Origin: Oenanthe sinensis
Lineage: Eukaryota; Streptophyta; Magnoliopsida; Apiales; Apiaceae
Direction: 5' to 3'
DNA: 64,000 bases
Assembly: GCA_028671895.1 (NCBI GenBank)
Contig: CM053809.1
Coordinates: forward strand, 417,501 to 481,500
In this document: piece after piece, positions 23,555-35,121 of the stretch
Numbering within the stretch: position 1 is the first letter of the stretch
How the letters are laid out: each line of letters opens with the position of its first letter
The notes under the pieces: model-generated
What the model was told of the DNA's origin: nothing
Databases searched by the model: none
What the model saw: the letters and a program-made list of their open reading frames with translations, nothing else
Program-made: the position numbers and the translations under genes

Positions 23555-24378
23555 TATTTTCTTGGTTAAAGAAATTATCCGAAAAGTATTGAAAAAACAA
23601 GAATTGAATTGAATTTTTTAATAAGTAGGCTTATATTTTAATAAATCTAAGAATCGAATTCGGAAGATGAAACGATGGAGGATAATTTCTTGAATAATTT
23701 TAACTTATTTCATAATTTTGGTAATTTGAATGAATTGACTACGTAGGGAGGTCTGTGCGTGCTTGTTAACAATGTTGCATGCACTGATAAGACTTAGTTA
23801 TATATAAAATTTGTACAATTTTATTTTCGTTTGATTTGTGAACCTAATTCTTAAAAATATACGCATAGATGTATAACCCCTTAACTGTAATATTTTGATA
23901 TATTTTGATATTATGATATTCTTTCTGGTATATACATTAATAATTGGGATAAATTTTAAAGTAATCATTGAAATGAGAGCTTAATTTCAAAGACCCTAAT
24001 ATTACAATAAATATTTTGATACTGGATTTTTAAATTTAGTAAACATTTTGATATTTATTCCATTAATAAATTTTATAAAATTTTGATTATTTTATTAAAA
24101 GAAAAAACAGTAAATAACATTGAAAAAATTTAAAATCACGTATAAACAAATTAAACGGTAATAAGTTGTGCCCTAAAATTTTGTGAAATCACAAATTCTA
24201 TTCGCCTGAGACAAACTTCTCTCAATTTTTTTTTATAACAAATTTGGGAGAAAAGGTAAGAGGACAGAAGAATTTTACCAGCTCAGGCAGCTCAGGACCC
24301 GCCAAATTTGTGGTTTACCAACCAAATGACCTACAAAATCTCTCGCTTTCACTTTTCATTATGCAAAAGTGTGTAACT

Positions 24379-25147
24379 AACTAATTAATTATGGATTTAC
24401 AAACCCTAAAGCTCTCTCGTCAACGAGAGTGGACCTCTGCCTCCTTTTTTCATTTTTTCCAGATCTGCCTCTTTTTTCATCATTTCAGATCTTCTCTATC
24501 ACCTAATCATTTTCACCCTCTCATCTAAACCTATTTCTTGTTTTATTAGTGCTTTTATTTAATAAAATCAATGTTGTTCCTAAAAGGTCGAAAAAACCAT
24601 TCGAGTCTCAGATCTGATTCGATTTGGAGTTGTTTGAGTCTTTGTTTGTCCCCAATTTATAGGGTTTTGTTATGTTCAGGTTGTATCATTTTTTGCGATT
24701 ATATCGCTTTATGCGAATGCTTGTTACTTTGAGATTGATTTACATGGTGTACTGGGGAGCATGTATCGAGACCGGAGTAGTGACGATTATTACAAAAACT
24801 CACCATTCTCAACGAAAGATTGTTCATGGTGAGAGAGCATATGTTCCTTCTGAAATATCTGAATATCGGACTATCAATGAATTTTATTGGATAAAGGTCA
24901 ATTGTGATGTTACTGCTTTCAGGGATGATGTAGATTAAATTTCTTGGGACACTTTCGTTTTCAATCTTAGTTTAGAGAATTTTTCATATCTATATGTTAA
25001 ATTCTGCTTGTTAAGTGATCTGCTAATTAAGTTGCTCAGCATTTGGTTTGAGTCTCTTAATTGTTCCGTTGATTGCATTAATGTAATGTTATTTGAGTTT
25101 TAATGGAAATATTTATTTTTTTAGCAAAAAAAAACTAATTAATTATG
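24379..25147 (+). mobile_element. Short LINE-like retroposon, 739 bp, with 15-bp TSDs and A tail
   Basis: AACTAATTAATTATG at 24379-24393 and 25133-25147 flanks the insert exactly, and the insert ends in eight A (25125-25132). It has a GC-richer, UTR-like start (CTCTCTCGTCAACGAGAG), an 88-codon frame at 24672-24938 and an AT-rich 3' end with TTAGCAAAAAAAA. The end of the frame (WIKVNCD) resembles the start of the RNase H domain found at the C-terminus of many plant LINE ORF2 proteins. Most likely a heavily deleted LINE; a processed pseudogene of an unknown transcript is the alternative. Confidence 0.65.
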
Positions 25148-25998
25148 AATAAAGGAGAGAAAAGTTAGACAACTCCACACTCTTACAGCTTGATGCAGAA
25201 GGTGTGAAAACATGGATTGGTGAAAAATAAGATTCCAAACTTACGAAGGGATCCGAAATTCCAAAATTCCAAAATTTTAAAATAGTAGTGCTACGACCCA
25301 AAAATTGTCCAAATTTTTTTTTTTCAAATAATGTGTCATGAGATATGACAAATTTTGATTCGTGGGCGCATATATATGCACGCGGGGTTCCATATTATTA
25401 TTAGAAAGTTACCATTTACCTATGTGACAACTCAAAATTTGAGAAAAAATTTAGAATTTTTTTGGGTCCCTATCATTTCTCATTTTAAAACTACAATTCT
25501 CATTGGAAACAATTTTGGAGTCTATATTTTTTGTCAACAAGACAGAGAAATCTTTGAAATTTTATCATGATATATAGAATAAATGGTATCATCTTTCAAG
25601 TTAATAGACAATTTAGTAAATTATCAAAATTACGTAAAATCCTGATCGAATATGCTTAGATTTTAATGGATATTTTTAAATATAAATAAATTTTTAAAAT
25701 TAAAAAATAATAATGTAAAATCGGGGTTGAATTCATCCCTTGATTGTATCAGGGTGAATTCATATCATTGTCTAACTGTCATTATAGCTACCTGTCTATG
25801 TCATCATTATCATGAAGCGGTAGTTACCAGCAACATTGATTCTTTCGAGTAAAAAAATATGTTCAGTAAATTTATTTACCCCTGTAGCGGTATTTATGCT
25901 GAGAACAATTTAGATGGACAGGGGAATTGACTGTCGCTTTAACCTCGCCAATATGGAAATATAGGTCATTTGTCCTTTGAAAGGATGGTGGTTATGTA
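25148..25998. other. Intergenic DNA, nothing recognised
   Basis: No convincing gene. The 71-codon frame at 25355-25570 has no recognisable domain or supporting signals. Confidence 0.5.
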
Positions 25999-26455
25999 CA
26001 AACATACCGGGGACAACGGATCGGGTTCCCGCGGGTATTATGAAATTCAAATTTAAATATTTTTAAATTTTAAAATTAAATCAATATTCATATTTAAATA
26101 TATCGGATTTCGGATTGGATCGGGTTTTTTTGAATATTCAAAAATTAAAAAATAATTTAATTAATTAACTATCAATATGACACCTGGAAAATTTGTTCAA
26201 TATTCATTATATTTATACAATAATTTATATGCATCATTCCTTCTCTGATTAATACCTTAATATATAATTTAATAAAAATTGTGCTTATCACTTTATTAAT
26301 CTTTTTTGTTTTAATCGAATCACAATCGTTACATATTTTAAATATTTATATATATTAACAAATAGATAAATATTAAAATAATTTTATCTTTAATAAATCT
26401 TAAAAAAATATTGAAGAAAATATAATAAGACTCTTTCTAAAAAAAAGTAAGTAAG

Positions 26456-26458
<3 letters not shown>

Positions 26459-26512
<54 letters not shown>
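26459..26512. repeat. (AT)n microsatellite
   Basis: Twenty-seven uninterrupted AT units. They abut the left end of the nested TIR element, whose right end also borders TATATATATA, so the element probably inserted into an AT run and its TSD cannot be resolved. Confidence 0.95.
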
Positions 26513-26515
<3 letters not shown>

Positions 26516-26728
26516 CTCTTTTACAGCCAAAGTTGGATATGTAACATAATCTAGCCAACTCATCTCTCACCATTAAAAAAATAAAAGGACGGTTATGATT
26601 AAATAAAAAAAATGACATACGCTCTATTATAAAGCGTACTATGCTCCATAATAGAACGTATGTAATTTTCTCCCCTTTTATGCTCTTAATTTGCCACGTG
26701 TAAATTATTTTTTTCAAAAAAAATCACA

Positions 26729-26950
26729 TACGCTCTATTATAGAGCGTACTTATATGGCTCAGAAATATTCTAAGTCAAAACAGTTTCACAGTCAATCTC
26801 TCTGTACATACGCTCTATTATAGAGCGGATGTCTGCTACATACGCTCTATTATAGAGCGTACCTATATGGCTGAAAAATATTCTAATTCAAAACAGCTTC
26901 ACAGCCAATCTCTCTGTATATACACTATATTATCGAGCGGATGTCTGCTC
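26729..26950. repeat. Two 112-bp direct repeats bearing palindromes
   Basis: Copy 1 (26729-26840) and copy 2 (26841-26950) both run from TACGCTCTATTATAGAGCGT through TATATGGCT, AAATATTCTAA and AATCTCTCTGTA to GAGCGGATGTCTGCT. Each copy starts with the near-perfect palindrome and contains a second one near its end. Further single palindromes are at about 26618 and 27468. Confidence 0.85.
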
Positions 26951-27117
26951 ATCTTGTAAGCCAGTTCTTCAGACATGAGGACTCCAAATGCATAGTAATA
27001 CCTCGTAAGTACAGAGTAAATCATCTCAGGCTCGGGATGCTTCATTACGGCCAACCAATGATTGAAACTCACTCCCTCGAGTGGAGGTATCATATCAGGT
27101 TTTGGAATATGATCAGT
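26899..27117 (-). pseudogene. Captured fragment of a MORF/RIP-type organellar RNA-editing factor gene
   Basis: On the minus strand the frame reads GVSFNHWLAVMKHPEPE and then MIYSVLTRYYYAFGVLMSEE, followed by LAYKM. Both blocks recall the MORF (multiple organellar RNA editing factor, also called RIP/DAG-like) domain: the first its HWL(I/V)VM block, the second its IYSVSTxxYYAFG-SEELSYK block, most like the MORF8/RIP1 type. In family members about 25 residues separate the two blocks; here they are fused without them, in frame. The match stops before the VLPDSYLD block. This is a partial, rearranged copy, so no working protein is expected. Identification is from memory of the family. Confidence 0.7.
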
Positions 27118-27858
27118 CAGTGATGAACAATATAAGCACTAGTGTAATATCGTACGGAAGACGGTGTGATAGGGCGAATACGAGATACATAGTAGAGAGG
27201 CGAGATGGAACGAGTGGAGGAAACAGGTTTGTAACAGCAATGGATGAACACATATTTTAAGCTTTGTTTCATTATACGATTCGTCATTACAACCCTACAA
27301 CAAACGATTCGAAAATCTAGATTTTTTTAGAGAGCATGAGTATGAAATGGGTATGAGACGGGTCATGAGATGGACAAAATTAAAATGGATATGAGTATGT
27401 ATTCTAGGGAGAGATATAATAGAGCGTATCATTAAAAGGGTAAAATGAGATGAAAAAAAAACTAACATACGCTCTATAATAAAGCGTACGTACACTCTAT
27501 TATACGCTCTATTAGTATGTTACTTTTTTAAAAAAAATCTCAGCCGTTGATTTGGATTTTTAACAGTAGGAGATGAGTTGGTTGTATTATAGTACTTATC
27601 CAACTGTGGCTCCTGAACATTTTTCTATATATATACATACATTAGTCGGATTATTTTCGGATTTCGGGTTCGGATCGAATTTCGGATATTGGATCGGGTT
27701 TCAGATCAGTATGCCTCAAATCTAAATCCAAATCTAAAATTTTTCTGGTTTAAGAATTAAATTCAAATCCAAAAAATCGAATTCGGTAAATTCAAAATTT
27801 CGGGTTTCGGATCGGATAAATGTCGGATCGGATTTTTTTGTCATCCTTGCAAACATAC

Positions 27859-28731
27859 ACTGATCCGACCGTCAGAAAGAAAATGGGGGCTTCATAAGTC
27901 CATTTTTTTCCAATTTTAATAAAAATTTTAGAAAGCGGCTGAACCGTTGAGGTCTATTTTGGTACAGAAGTCGTAATCCGCCCTGAAGGGTGGAGGCATT
28001 GCATGGGGGCATTTGAATTTAACGGATCGTTTAGGTCAAGAGATTCGAAACCGAAATGACATTAGATCTTATATAGAAAATTTATTAGAATTACAATCGT
28101 ATTTCGTTAACCAGATTCAAATCTCATAATCTAAACAGCACTCAAGCGTATTTCTGCGAGTCTGCTGGGGTTTATACACGCATCCTCCCTTGTTCTCCAA
28201 TAAATTTGTATTACTTTGGGTCGTTTCAGCGACGCAATTTTTGTAAATTGGATTGCGTTGAAGAAATACCAATACACCATTGTATTGTTGTTTCTTGCGT
28301 ATCCTATTCTTTCATAATAAAGAAATAGTATATAAATATATGAGATTTTTATTTTAATATTCCTTTAAATTTCTTTGTCACATTGGTATGAGATTTTGCC
28401 ACTGTATACATGTGCTAAGAATATATAAAAAAAAATTTGGGTTGTTTCACACACTGAGCGTTGTTTGTTATTGTATATTATGACCAACACCGAATTAGTG
28501 TGCTACTGCTGTTAAGAAAGCTAATTGTTGAATAATTATTTATATTTAACTAAAATAAAAAAGTTGTCTTTGAAAAGTCATCTAAAAACACATATATAAA
28601 TATATTTATAATGTTAAATTTAATGAAATACTCTTAAATTAAGTATTAATTGGAGACCAATTTGACCAATTTATGTCAAGTAGAACATATATACCCCAAT
28701 TAGTTATTCTATTTTAAAAATACTTTATATA
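27859..28731. other. Intergenic DNA, nothing recognised
   Basis: Less AT-rich at first (27860-28260), then AT-rich. No convincing frame, RNA gene or element end. Confidence 0.5.
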
Positions 28732-28963
28732 CTCACTTCATCATATTTTAGTAATCATTTTGACTTTTTCTACGTATTTTACTCTACATAAAAAAGACAA
28801 TTTCATATATTATTTTTAAAAATTTCTTTTTCTAAATAAATATTTGAATATTAAAATTTTATTTAAAAATAATAATTTATAGAACTATATTTATTATACA
28901 CTTTAAAATACGAATAAAAAAATTAAAGTGACTACTAAAATGTAATTGAGGCCTGAGGGAGTA
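28730..28963. mobile_element. Stowaway-like MITE, 230 bp
   Basis: The ends (CTCACTTCATCATATTTTAG with ATTTTGACT, and the inverse of CTACTAAAATGTAATTGAGG with GAGGGAG) are imperfect TIRs flanked by TA. No coding capacity. Confidence 0.7.
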
Positions 28964-29310
28964 ACTTTTATCTATATTTTGATACATATATGAAATGTGA
29001 GAATTGATGATTAACCATGGTATGAATGGAGTTGGCATGATGATGTTTTTGGGTGCACATGAGCGGGGGAGGAGTAAAATTGTGACAACACTGGTAGTAA
29101 ATTCAAGGCGTTCCAGGCGTGAAATGTTTGTTTTGATGGGACCCACTTGAGATTGTTGCATCAGAATATATTCTGCCCCCAAGAAGCCACATCAATCAAT
29201 GCTTACGAGATGATGCAATTATGTTTATGTTTACTGTTTTATTTTCGGGGATAAAGTGATTTGTACGTAACATACGGCATGATCTAGTTTCGTGATTATT
29301 TCCATTTTTC

Positions 29311-29565
29311 TATTCTCTGTCTCAATTCAAATGATTTTTTTGATTTTTAATGATTAATTTGATCAAATTTTAATCAAATATTAAATATTATTTTTTTATA
29401 ATTTTTAAAAATTAAAAATTATATTTTAAAGTAGATATAATATATTTTCTAATGATATTACTTTTTAATTTTTTATAATTATATTATATATATAATTTTT
29501 TGTCAAAACTTAGTCAAATTGATCTCTAAAAGTCAAACAAAACACTTGAAATGGGACGGGAAATA
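29311..29565. mobile_element. Stowaway-like MITE, 251 bp
   Basis: Imperfect TIRs of about 34 bp (left CTCTGTCTCAATTCAAATGA, right inverted CCCGTCCCATTTCAAGTG) with TA on both sides. The inside is AT-rich. Related to the decayed copy at 23.3 kb. Confidence 0.65.
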
Positions 29566-32100
29566 ATTGTTTTGTTTGATTTATAGAATATTTAAATAGG
29601 GTTTAGTTGCATTTAAAATCAAGACCATTAAAACATATTTAATTTCGAACATTAGTAAATTTAGTTCCAGTTTGTTTCATATTTAATTTTACCTAGCTCT
29701 TATCCTCGGTTTTCATTTTTATTTAATTTTTTATGTAATTTAATCCTTATTTATTTATTTATTTATTATTTACATATATATTAGACGTCCGTAACTCAGG
29801 CATATAATTAATAAGGTTTTGGAATAAAAGATGAGCAGTTTTTTGTTCGTTAAATTTTAAATTTGATAAAAGAACTCAAAGTTTCAAGATTTTATAATAA
29901 CTATAAAACATGAAAATTTAATTATTTAGGTTTCATTGAGTACTGTTGTTATAAATAATGATAATAGTGTTTTGTTGAAAATAAGTAAATAAAATAGTTT
30001 AATAAAATTCAATTTCAAAAAATATTTTTGAGAAATCACTTCCCCATATTTTTGAAAAAAATTGTTTTTCAATTTTGATGGAAAATGACTATGTGTTTCA
30101 CCAACAAATCTCACCATAAAAATATCTTTTCTTCCTACATTATACCTCAAAAAACTTGCATATATCTAATTATTATCTAATATTTGTAACAAAAAATTTT
30201 CCTACAACACAATAATTTTAAACACTAATCTCAAATAATATTAGTTCTATTACAATTACCACAATTCACATATTTGTATAATATAACTAATTTATTATTT
30301 AACTTCTAATTATATAATGTTAAATCAAATATAAATATTTCGATTATCTTTAAATTTAATAGTTGTCAGTTGTCACCTATTTATAGAAAACTTTAAATTT
30401 TGTGTAATTTTAAAGTAAGGAGACCTTAGAATTAGAGACGTGAAATCTTGGTGATAATAATTGTTATGAACTCGTGATCAAAAGTCGTATAATAGAAAGA
30501 GCAATACTACCCACCAAAAGTAATTCCATATATATATATACACACGTGTGTCTTATATTATTATTAAAAAAATTATCATTTACAAATTACGTGATAATTC
30601 ATCGATTGAAATATATTTTAATTTGAAATAATTTTTGGATACGTACCATTTCTCTAACCGAAACAAGAGGACAAGGCTACCCCATCCCAGCAAGATTTTT
30701 AACTAGCGCACACATCCTGAATATCGGAAACCAATATCCAAACGCTGCCTTAAATTAGACAGCTGCAACCAAACATGAAACTACTACTAGTTGGAGAATG
30801 ACGACCCGCCCTTGACTAATCTCATATACATATCCTCTGTCCCGCGATTCCTGCGAGACTTCCGCTTCCTTTGTATACCATTTTTTTTATAATTAAAATT
30901 GAAATTTGTATACTCATAACATTGAATGAAAATCACTATACAACTCGAAAGATCTTTTATAGTAGTTCCTAAACTATAATGATTAATTAACTATAATAGA
31001 TTTGACACTCATGAATAAAACGGGCATCAATGTATATAAGAATATCTGTAATTCTATATTATATTATCAATGTTGAAGTGACAATTTTTTATTCGATTGG
31101 TAGTCTGATAATAAAATTATTAATTATATTATATAATAAAATAATATTATAATATTTAAAACATATATATCTTATGTACAATTCTGTTATCAGTGTAATC
31201 CTCTTTTTATATATTATATTAGATCTATATTATAGCCTAAATTTTTTATTTTAAAACTCTTATTTGCAATATAATTTTTTATCATATAATTTGTTATTAA
31301 TTATGTAGTTTGATGATAACTTAACACTTAGAAACATGAGTTTATATTTATTTATTGTAAAGTCAATGAATATGTGTTCTATAAATATTCATTGACTAGA
31401 ATATCAATTATCAGTTGAAACTCATTTTCATCAACTCATAATTTGAACTAATAGGAACAATTATTGTTTTAATCATTTATCCATTAATTTTTTTTTGACG
31501 AAATCATTTTGTTGGATCAAATCAAGCATACTACTTTGTATTTACTTGTCTTGTTGTAACACATTTAGATCTTGCATTTTTTTTCTAATATCTCCCAAAT
31601 TTAAAAATTATTTACAAATATGTCCTGTTTTTAATCGTATTTTCAAATATGTCCCATATACAATTTTATTTATCTTAATAATTTTATAAGGACATTTTTA
31701 TACTTCTAACTTAAATCAATTGAAATTCTAAAATAAATGTAATATAATTATAATATAAATGTAATATTTATAAATTAAATCCTCTAAATCTAAATTTAAG
31801 ACTAAATTATTTTATTACAAAATTTTAATACATGTTAAACATATAAAATTTGTCTTTAAAATTTTTGTTTTATAAAAAATTATTAAAAAATGAAAATAAA
31901 AAAAAATTGTATCAAGAACCGAAAAATCCATATTTCACACATACAAATAATAAGTTTCGAGAATTTAATCATATCATTATTCAAATAACTAGATTACCAA
32001 ACCCATCTTCAAAAAAATTGAATTACTATAAGATTAAGACTTGTGAAAATAAATTAATTATATATTAACTCAACATTATTAATCACAAATCATATAAAGT
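29566..32100. other. AT-rich intergenic DNA
   Basis: Very AT-rich. Short frames such as 29926-30150 and 31495-31689 are low-complexity and unsupported. A T-run followed by GACGAAAT near 31487 resembles the SINE tail seen at 41.3 kb but lacks clear TSDs. Confidence 0.5.
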
Positions 32101-32433
32101 ATGTTAAGTTAATCTAATTATAGTCGAGTAATCTAAGTCATATAAATAGCAAAGTAGATCTAAACAGTCCATTTCTACGCTTAATCGCAAACTCAAAGAA
32201 ATTTTTGCTCTCTATAGTCTCATTTGAATTCTCTCTAAATTTCTCTAAACTTTTCCGTTTCTTCTCTTCTCCTTTCTACACACTACTCAAATGTCATCCT
32301 CAAGCTCCAACCCTACAACTGAAGTGTACATCATTCCTGAAACCAATTTTCTCGCCATTGCAGCATACAACCAGAAGCTGAATGTAGGAAAGCTCATTCT
32401 TGGAAAACTCATAACTAGGATCCCTAAGAGAGG
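32101..32433 (+). pseudogene. Relic of a copia ORF3: leader and N-terminus
   Basis: A TATA-like TATAAATAG (32141) and a pyrimidine-rich leader (32200-32285) precede an ATG at 32291. From it runs an open frame beginning MSSSSSNPTTEVYIIPE, which is cut at 32433 by the LTR remnant that follows. Position, leader and the Ser-rich start resemble the ORF3 starts at 2819 and 57487. The sequence similarity in the short coding part is weak, so the link rests on layout. Confidence 0.5.
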
Positions 32434-32900
32434 TGTTGGTCCCTAATATTATAGAAAGGGGGGTTGAATACAATATTAATATTTAATCCCAGAATATTAG
32501 ATTTAAAAATATTATTTTAATTTCTCACGAAATATTAATTATAATGAAATATTGTTCAAGTAGAAGATATGGTTTTAACTTGAAAAATATTACAAAATTA
32601 ATATGATGAAAGTTTATATAACTGTTTAAATGTTTAGAACGATTTTGACATGAATTGTTCTGGTTTAACTATTATATTTCAAATTTGCACAGAAATTTGT
32701 GAATATTACAATCCATACAAATTTCTGAATTTGAATGTTAACACAAATAATGAAGTGGTCACCTTATATTTATAGAGGATTTGTAAAACTTGTATGACTT
32801 TCTAGATATAGGACATTTTTCAGACTTTATTTAAGCCTGAATGACTTTTAATAACACTCTTAATAACATGTTTCAATTTTATTATTACTCAGCCTCTTTA
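32434..32900 (-). repeat. Truncated copia LTR, minus orientation
   Basis: TGTTGGTCCC followed by AGAAAGGGGGGTTGAATAC matches the plus-strand start of the reversed LTRs at 44755 (AGGGGGGTTGAATAC) and 61172 (AGGGGGGGGGTTTGAATAC). A TATATTTATAGAGG near 32776 corresponds to the reversed TATA box of those LTRs. No polypurine tract follows, so the other end is lost; the limit at 32900 is approximate. Confidence 0.65.
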
Positions 32901-34855
32901 ATTTATTTAAAATCATAACTTATTAATTATATTTTATGAATGTTTAAATAATAATATATCTCATGAATATCAAAAAAAATAATATACCATAATAATATAT
33001 AAATAACATACAAAAAATTAATAATAAAATAAATTACTATATTAAATTAAATAATTATATAAATTAATTAATATATAATTTATTATTTAGGTTATAAGTT
33101 GGTATAATATAAAAATAAGCAGTTGGAACCAAGCAACCGTTTCCTTCCGGCGCAAAATCAGCTAAAAACCGTGAATTCTGTTTCTTCTTTGGTTCTCCGT
33201 TAACAGTAACTCACCGTTATGTTAATGCTTACATGGAAGACGGAATAATTCTGATTCACAAGTTTCGAAAAAAGAAAAAAAATCCGATTCACAAATTATT
33301 TTTTAAAATTCATATTCATAAAAATAAATTTAAACTTTTTATATTTTCAACAAAGTTAAAAATTATAAATATATTTTACCAAAAATATATTTATTATAAA
33401 AATATGAATTGTTTTATAAAAATACTATTTTTTAAAAAACTTTGCCGGAGAAACACAATTTTGCAATCATGGCAACTAAAATACAAAAGTTTTACACCCA
33501 AATTATAAATTTTTATACTTCTTAGTTAAAAGAAATATTATTTAAAATTGTATAGGAATGTACGTAATATATTAAAGAAAAACACTAAACACAATTGAAT
33601 GAAACTTCAAGTTTTATACTTTAAAAAAGGAAATTGATTTGGATTGTATTCTAAAAAACAAACTAAATCAAATCAGTTAAAATAACCATAGTTTAAATAG
33701 AAAAATTCATTTGTAAGTGTTTTTTTATGAACAAAGCAACCATAATTCAAAATGGAGTTTCATGTATAACATTTACAAAATTTTGATTCAATTTTTTCTA
33801 AAAGCATAAATTTTATTTAAATGGAATAAGAAATCTAATATTGATTTTAGATGCTTTATCTCATATATTGAATAAAATAATTATATATTAATAATTATAA
33901 TATTTTCATATGCACAATTTTTATAAATATCATTTTGATTGTACATATTAAATCATATTTATCAAAACACAATTATTTTATTCACGATAAGAAGTAAAGT
34001 TATCTAAAATCAATTTTAAATTTCTTATTCTCTTATTTAAAATATGGTTTTCAATTAATATGTTGTGATTATTAATTTAAAATGACTTGTATTTAGATAA
34101 CTTCAACTATTAAATGAAATCCAAAAATTTCTAATCACCTAAACATTTATCTTATTCGCACCATAATATGGTGGATAAATAAATGGATAATGGATATCTA
34201 TATTCATTTTCTAGATTACAAACGCATTGTATAGCTAAAATTTTCTGACAGAATATATATTTACTACGCATATTTGATCGAATGTTATACCTTTACAAAT
34301 TTTTTAAAATGATACGTATTTATTCGGTGAGTACTTCATATTGGGTAAGATGATACGTATAAGCAACTTTAAATATTCTGTATTGAATTTTTTTTATTAT
34401 ATGCATTGTTAAAGAAGCATCCAATATAAATAAATTGTTCCAATAATAAATCTATATTTAATTTATTAAAAATTATTAGTACACTTGAAATTTTTTATTT
34501 TTAATTAAATTATAATAATTTAAACTGAAAATAGGCCCATTTCATTATTAAAAAGAAACAAACAAACTTAAAGTTGTTACTTTTGACATTTTTTTTATAA
34601 TTTGATGTTAGCATATAGAGTATTTAAAATATCGAATTACAAAATCTTATTCGAGAAATAAAATAGTGCACGTGAGTTGGGGAACGGTGGTCACGTGAGG
34701 GAGTCGGTTGGTGGCGGTTAGTAAAAAATAGTGGGAGTGTTGGAGTTGGAGCTAGTAATAGAAGGTGGTAAAAAGTTAAAAAGCAAGGTTAGTTTAAACG
34801 GCGTTAAAGAAAACGTCAAAAATATATACATACATAAACAGTAAATAATTAAGTG
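32901..34855. other. AT-rich DNA upstream of the pectate lyase gene
   Basis: No gene seen. The frame at 33233-33508 is Lys/Phe/Ile-rich low-complexity sequence. The last ~200 bp (34660-34850) are GC-richer, with CACGTGA (34671, 34692) G-box-like elements, and probably belong to the promoter of the downstream gene. Confidence 0.5.
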
Positions 34856-34861
34856 GGAAGT

Positions 34862-34869
34862 CTATAAAA
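34862..34869 (+). promoter_or_regulatory. TATA box of the pectate lyase gene
   Basis: CTATAAAA lies 260 bp before the start codon, in front of a 5' leader that includes a GA-rich tract (34984-35042). No other good TATA box lies nearer the ATG. The start of transcription is inferred to be about 30 bp downstream. Confidence 0.6.
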
Positions 34870-34983
34870 CAAGCCGTTAAGCTGGGGCTGCTTCTTTCAC
34901 TTGATTACAGACAACACCACTCCTCTCTCGTATATCCCCACTAGTCTGTTTTCTTTCCCTCTCTCCCTCGTTGTAGATCCACT

Positions 34984-35079
34984 TTTTAGAGAGAGTGCGA
35001 GAGAGAGAGAGTACGAGAGAGATTGAGAGAGATTGAGAGAGAGTATATATATACAAAACATTAAGTGAGAGAGAAGAAA
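34984..35079 (+). repeat. GA-rich tract in the 5' leader
   Basis: About 60 bp of GAGAGA and GAGATT units, then TATATATAC, then GAGAGAGAAG. GA repeats in plant 5' leaders are known binding sites of BBR/BPC factors. It is complementary to the CT-rich tract in intron 1 (35231-35411). Confidence 0.75.
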
Positions 35080-35121
35080 CTAACAGAGAAATTAAGTGGA
35101 TAGCTAGATAGCTTACTCACA

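Larger units (their letters stand above)
26513..27625. mobile_element. Nested TIR element with captured gene fragment (Pack-type)
   Basis: The left end (GTTCTCTTTTACAGCCAAAG, then TTGGATATG, then CCAACTCATCTC) and the inverted right end (ATGTTCAGGAGCCACAG, TTGGATAAG, CCAACTCATCTC) form an imperfect TIR over more than 60 bp. Inside lie a duplicated block of 112 bp and several copies of a palindrome GCTCTATTATAGAGC. Between them is a minus-strand piece of a host MORF gene. There is no transposase. Long TIRs with gene capture suggest a Mutator-like Pack element; the class is inferred, as the TSD is hidden in AT repeats. Confidence 0.7.
25999..27858. mobile_element. hAT-like element carrying a nested element
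   Basis: CAAACATAC (25999-26007 and 27850-27858) flanks ends CGGGGACAACGGATC and, inverted, CAAGGATGACAAAAAAATC. Taking 8 bp of it (CAAACATA) gives the hAT duplication size. Both arms carry CGGATCGG/TCGGATTTCGG motifs (26060-26140 and 27640-27840), as in the other hAT-like elements here. The middle is occupied by an AT microsatellite and a second TIR element (26513-27625). Confidence 0.65.

Noticed and set aside
26460..26717. Minus-strand frame ending in an Ile/Tyr repeat
   Set aside because: Half of it is the AT microsatellite and the rest is the TIR of a transposon.
26941..27123. Plus-strand 60-codon frame in the nested transposon
   Set aside because: It lies opposite the MORF-like frame, which has the recognisable motifs.
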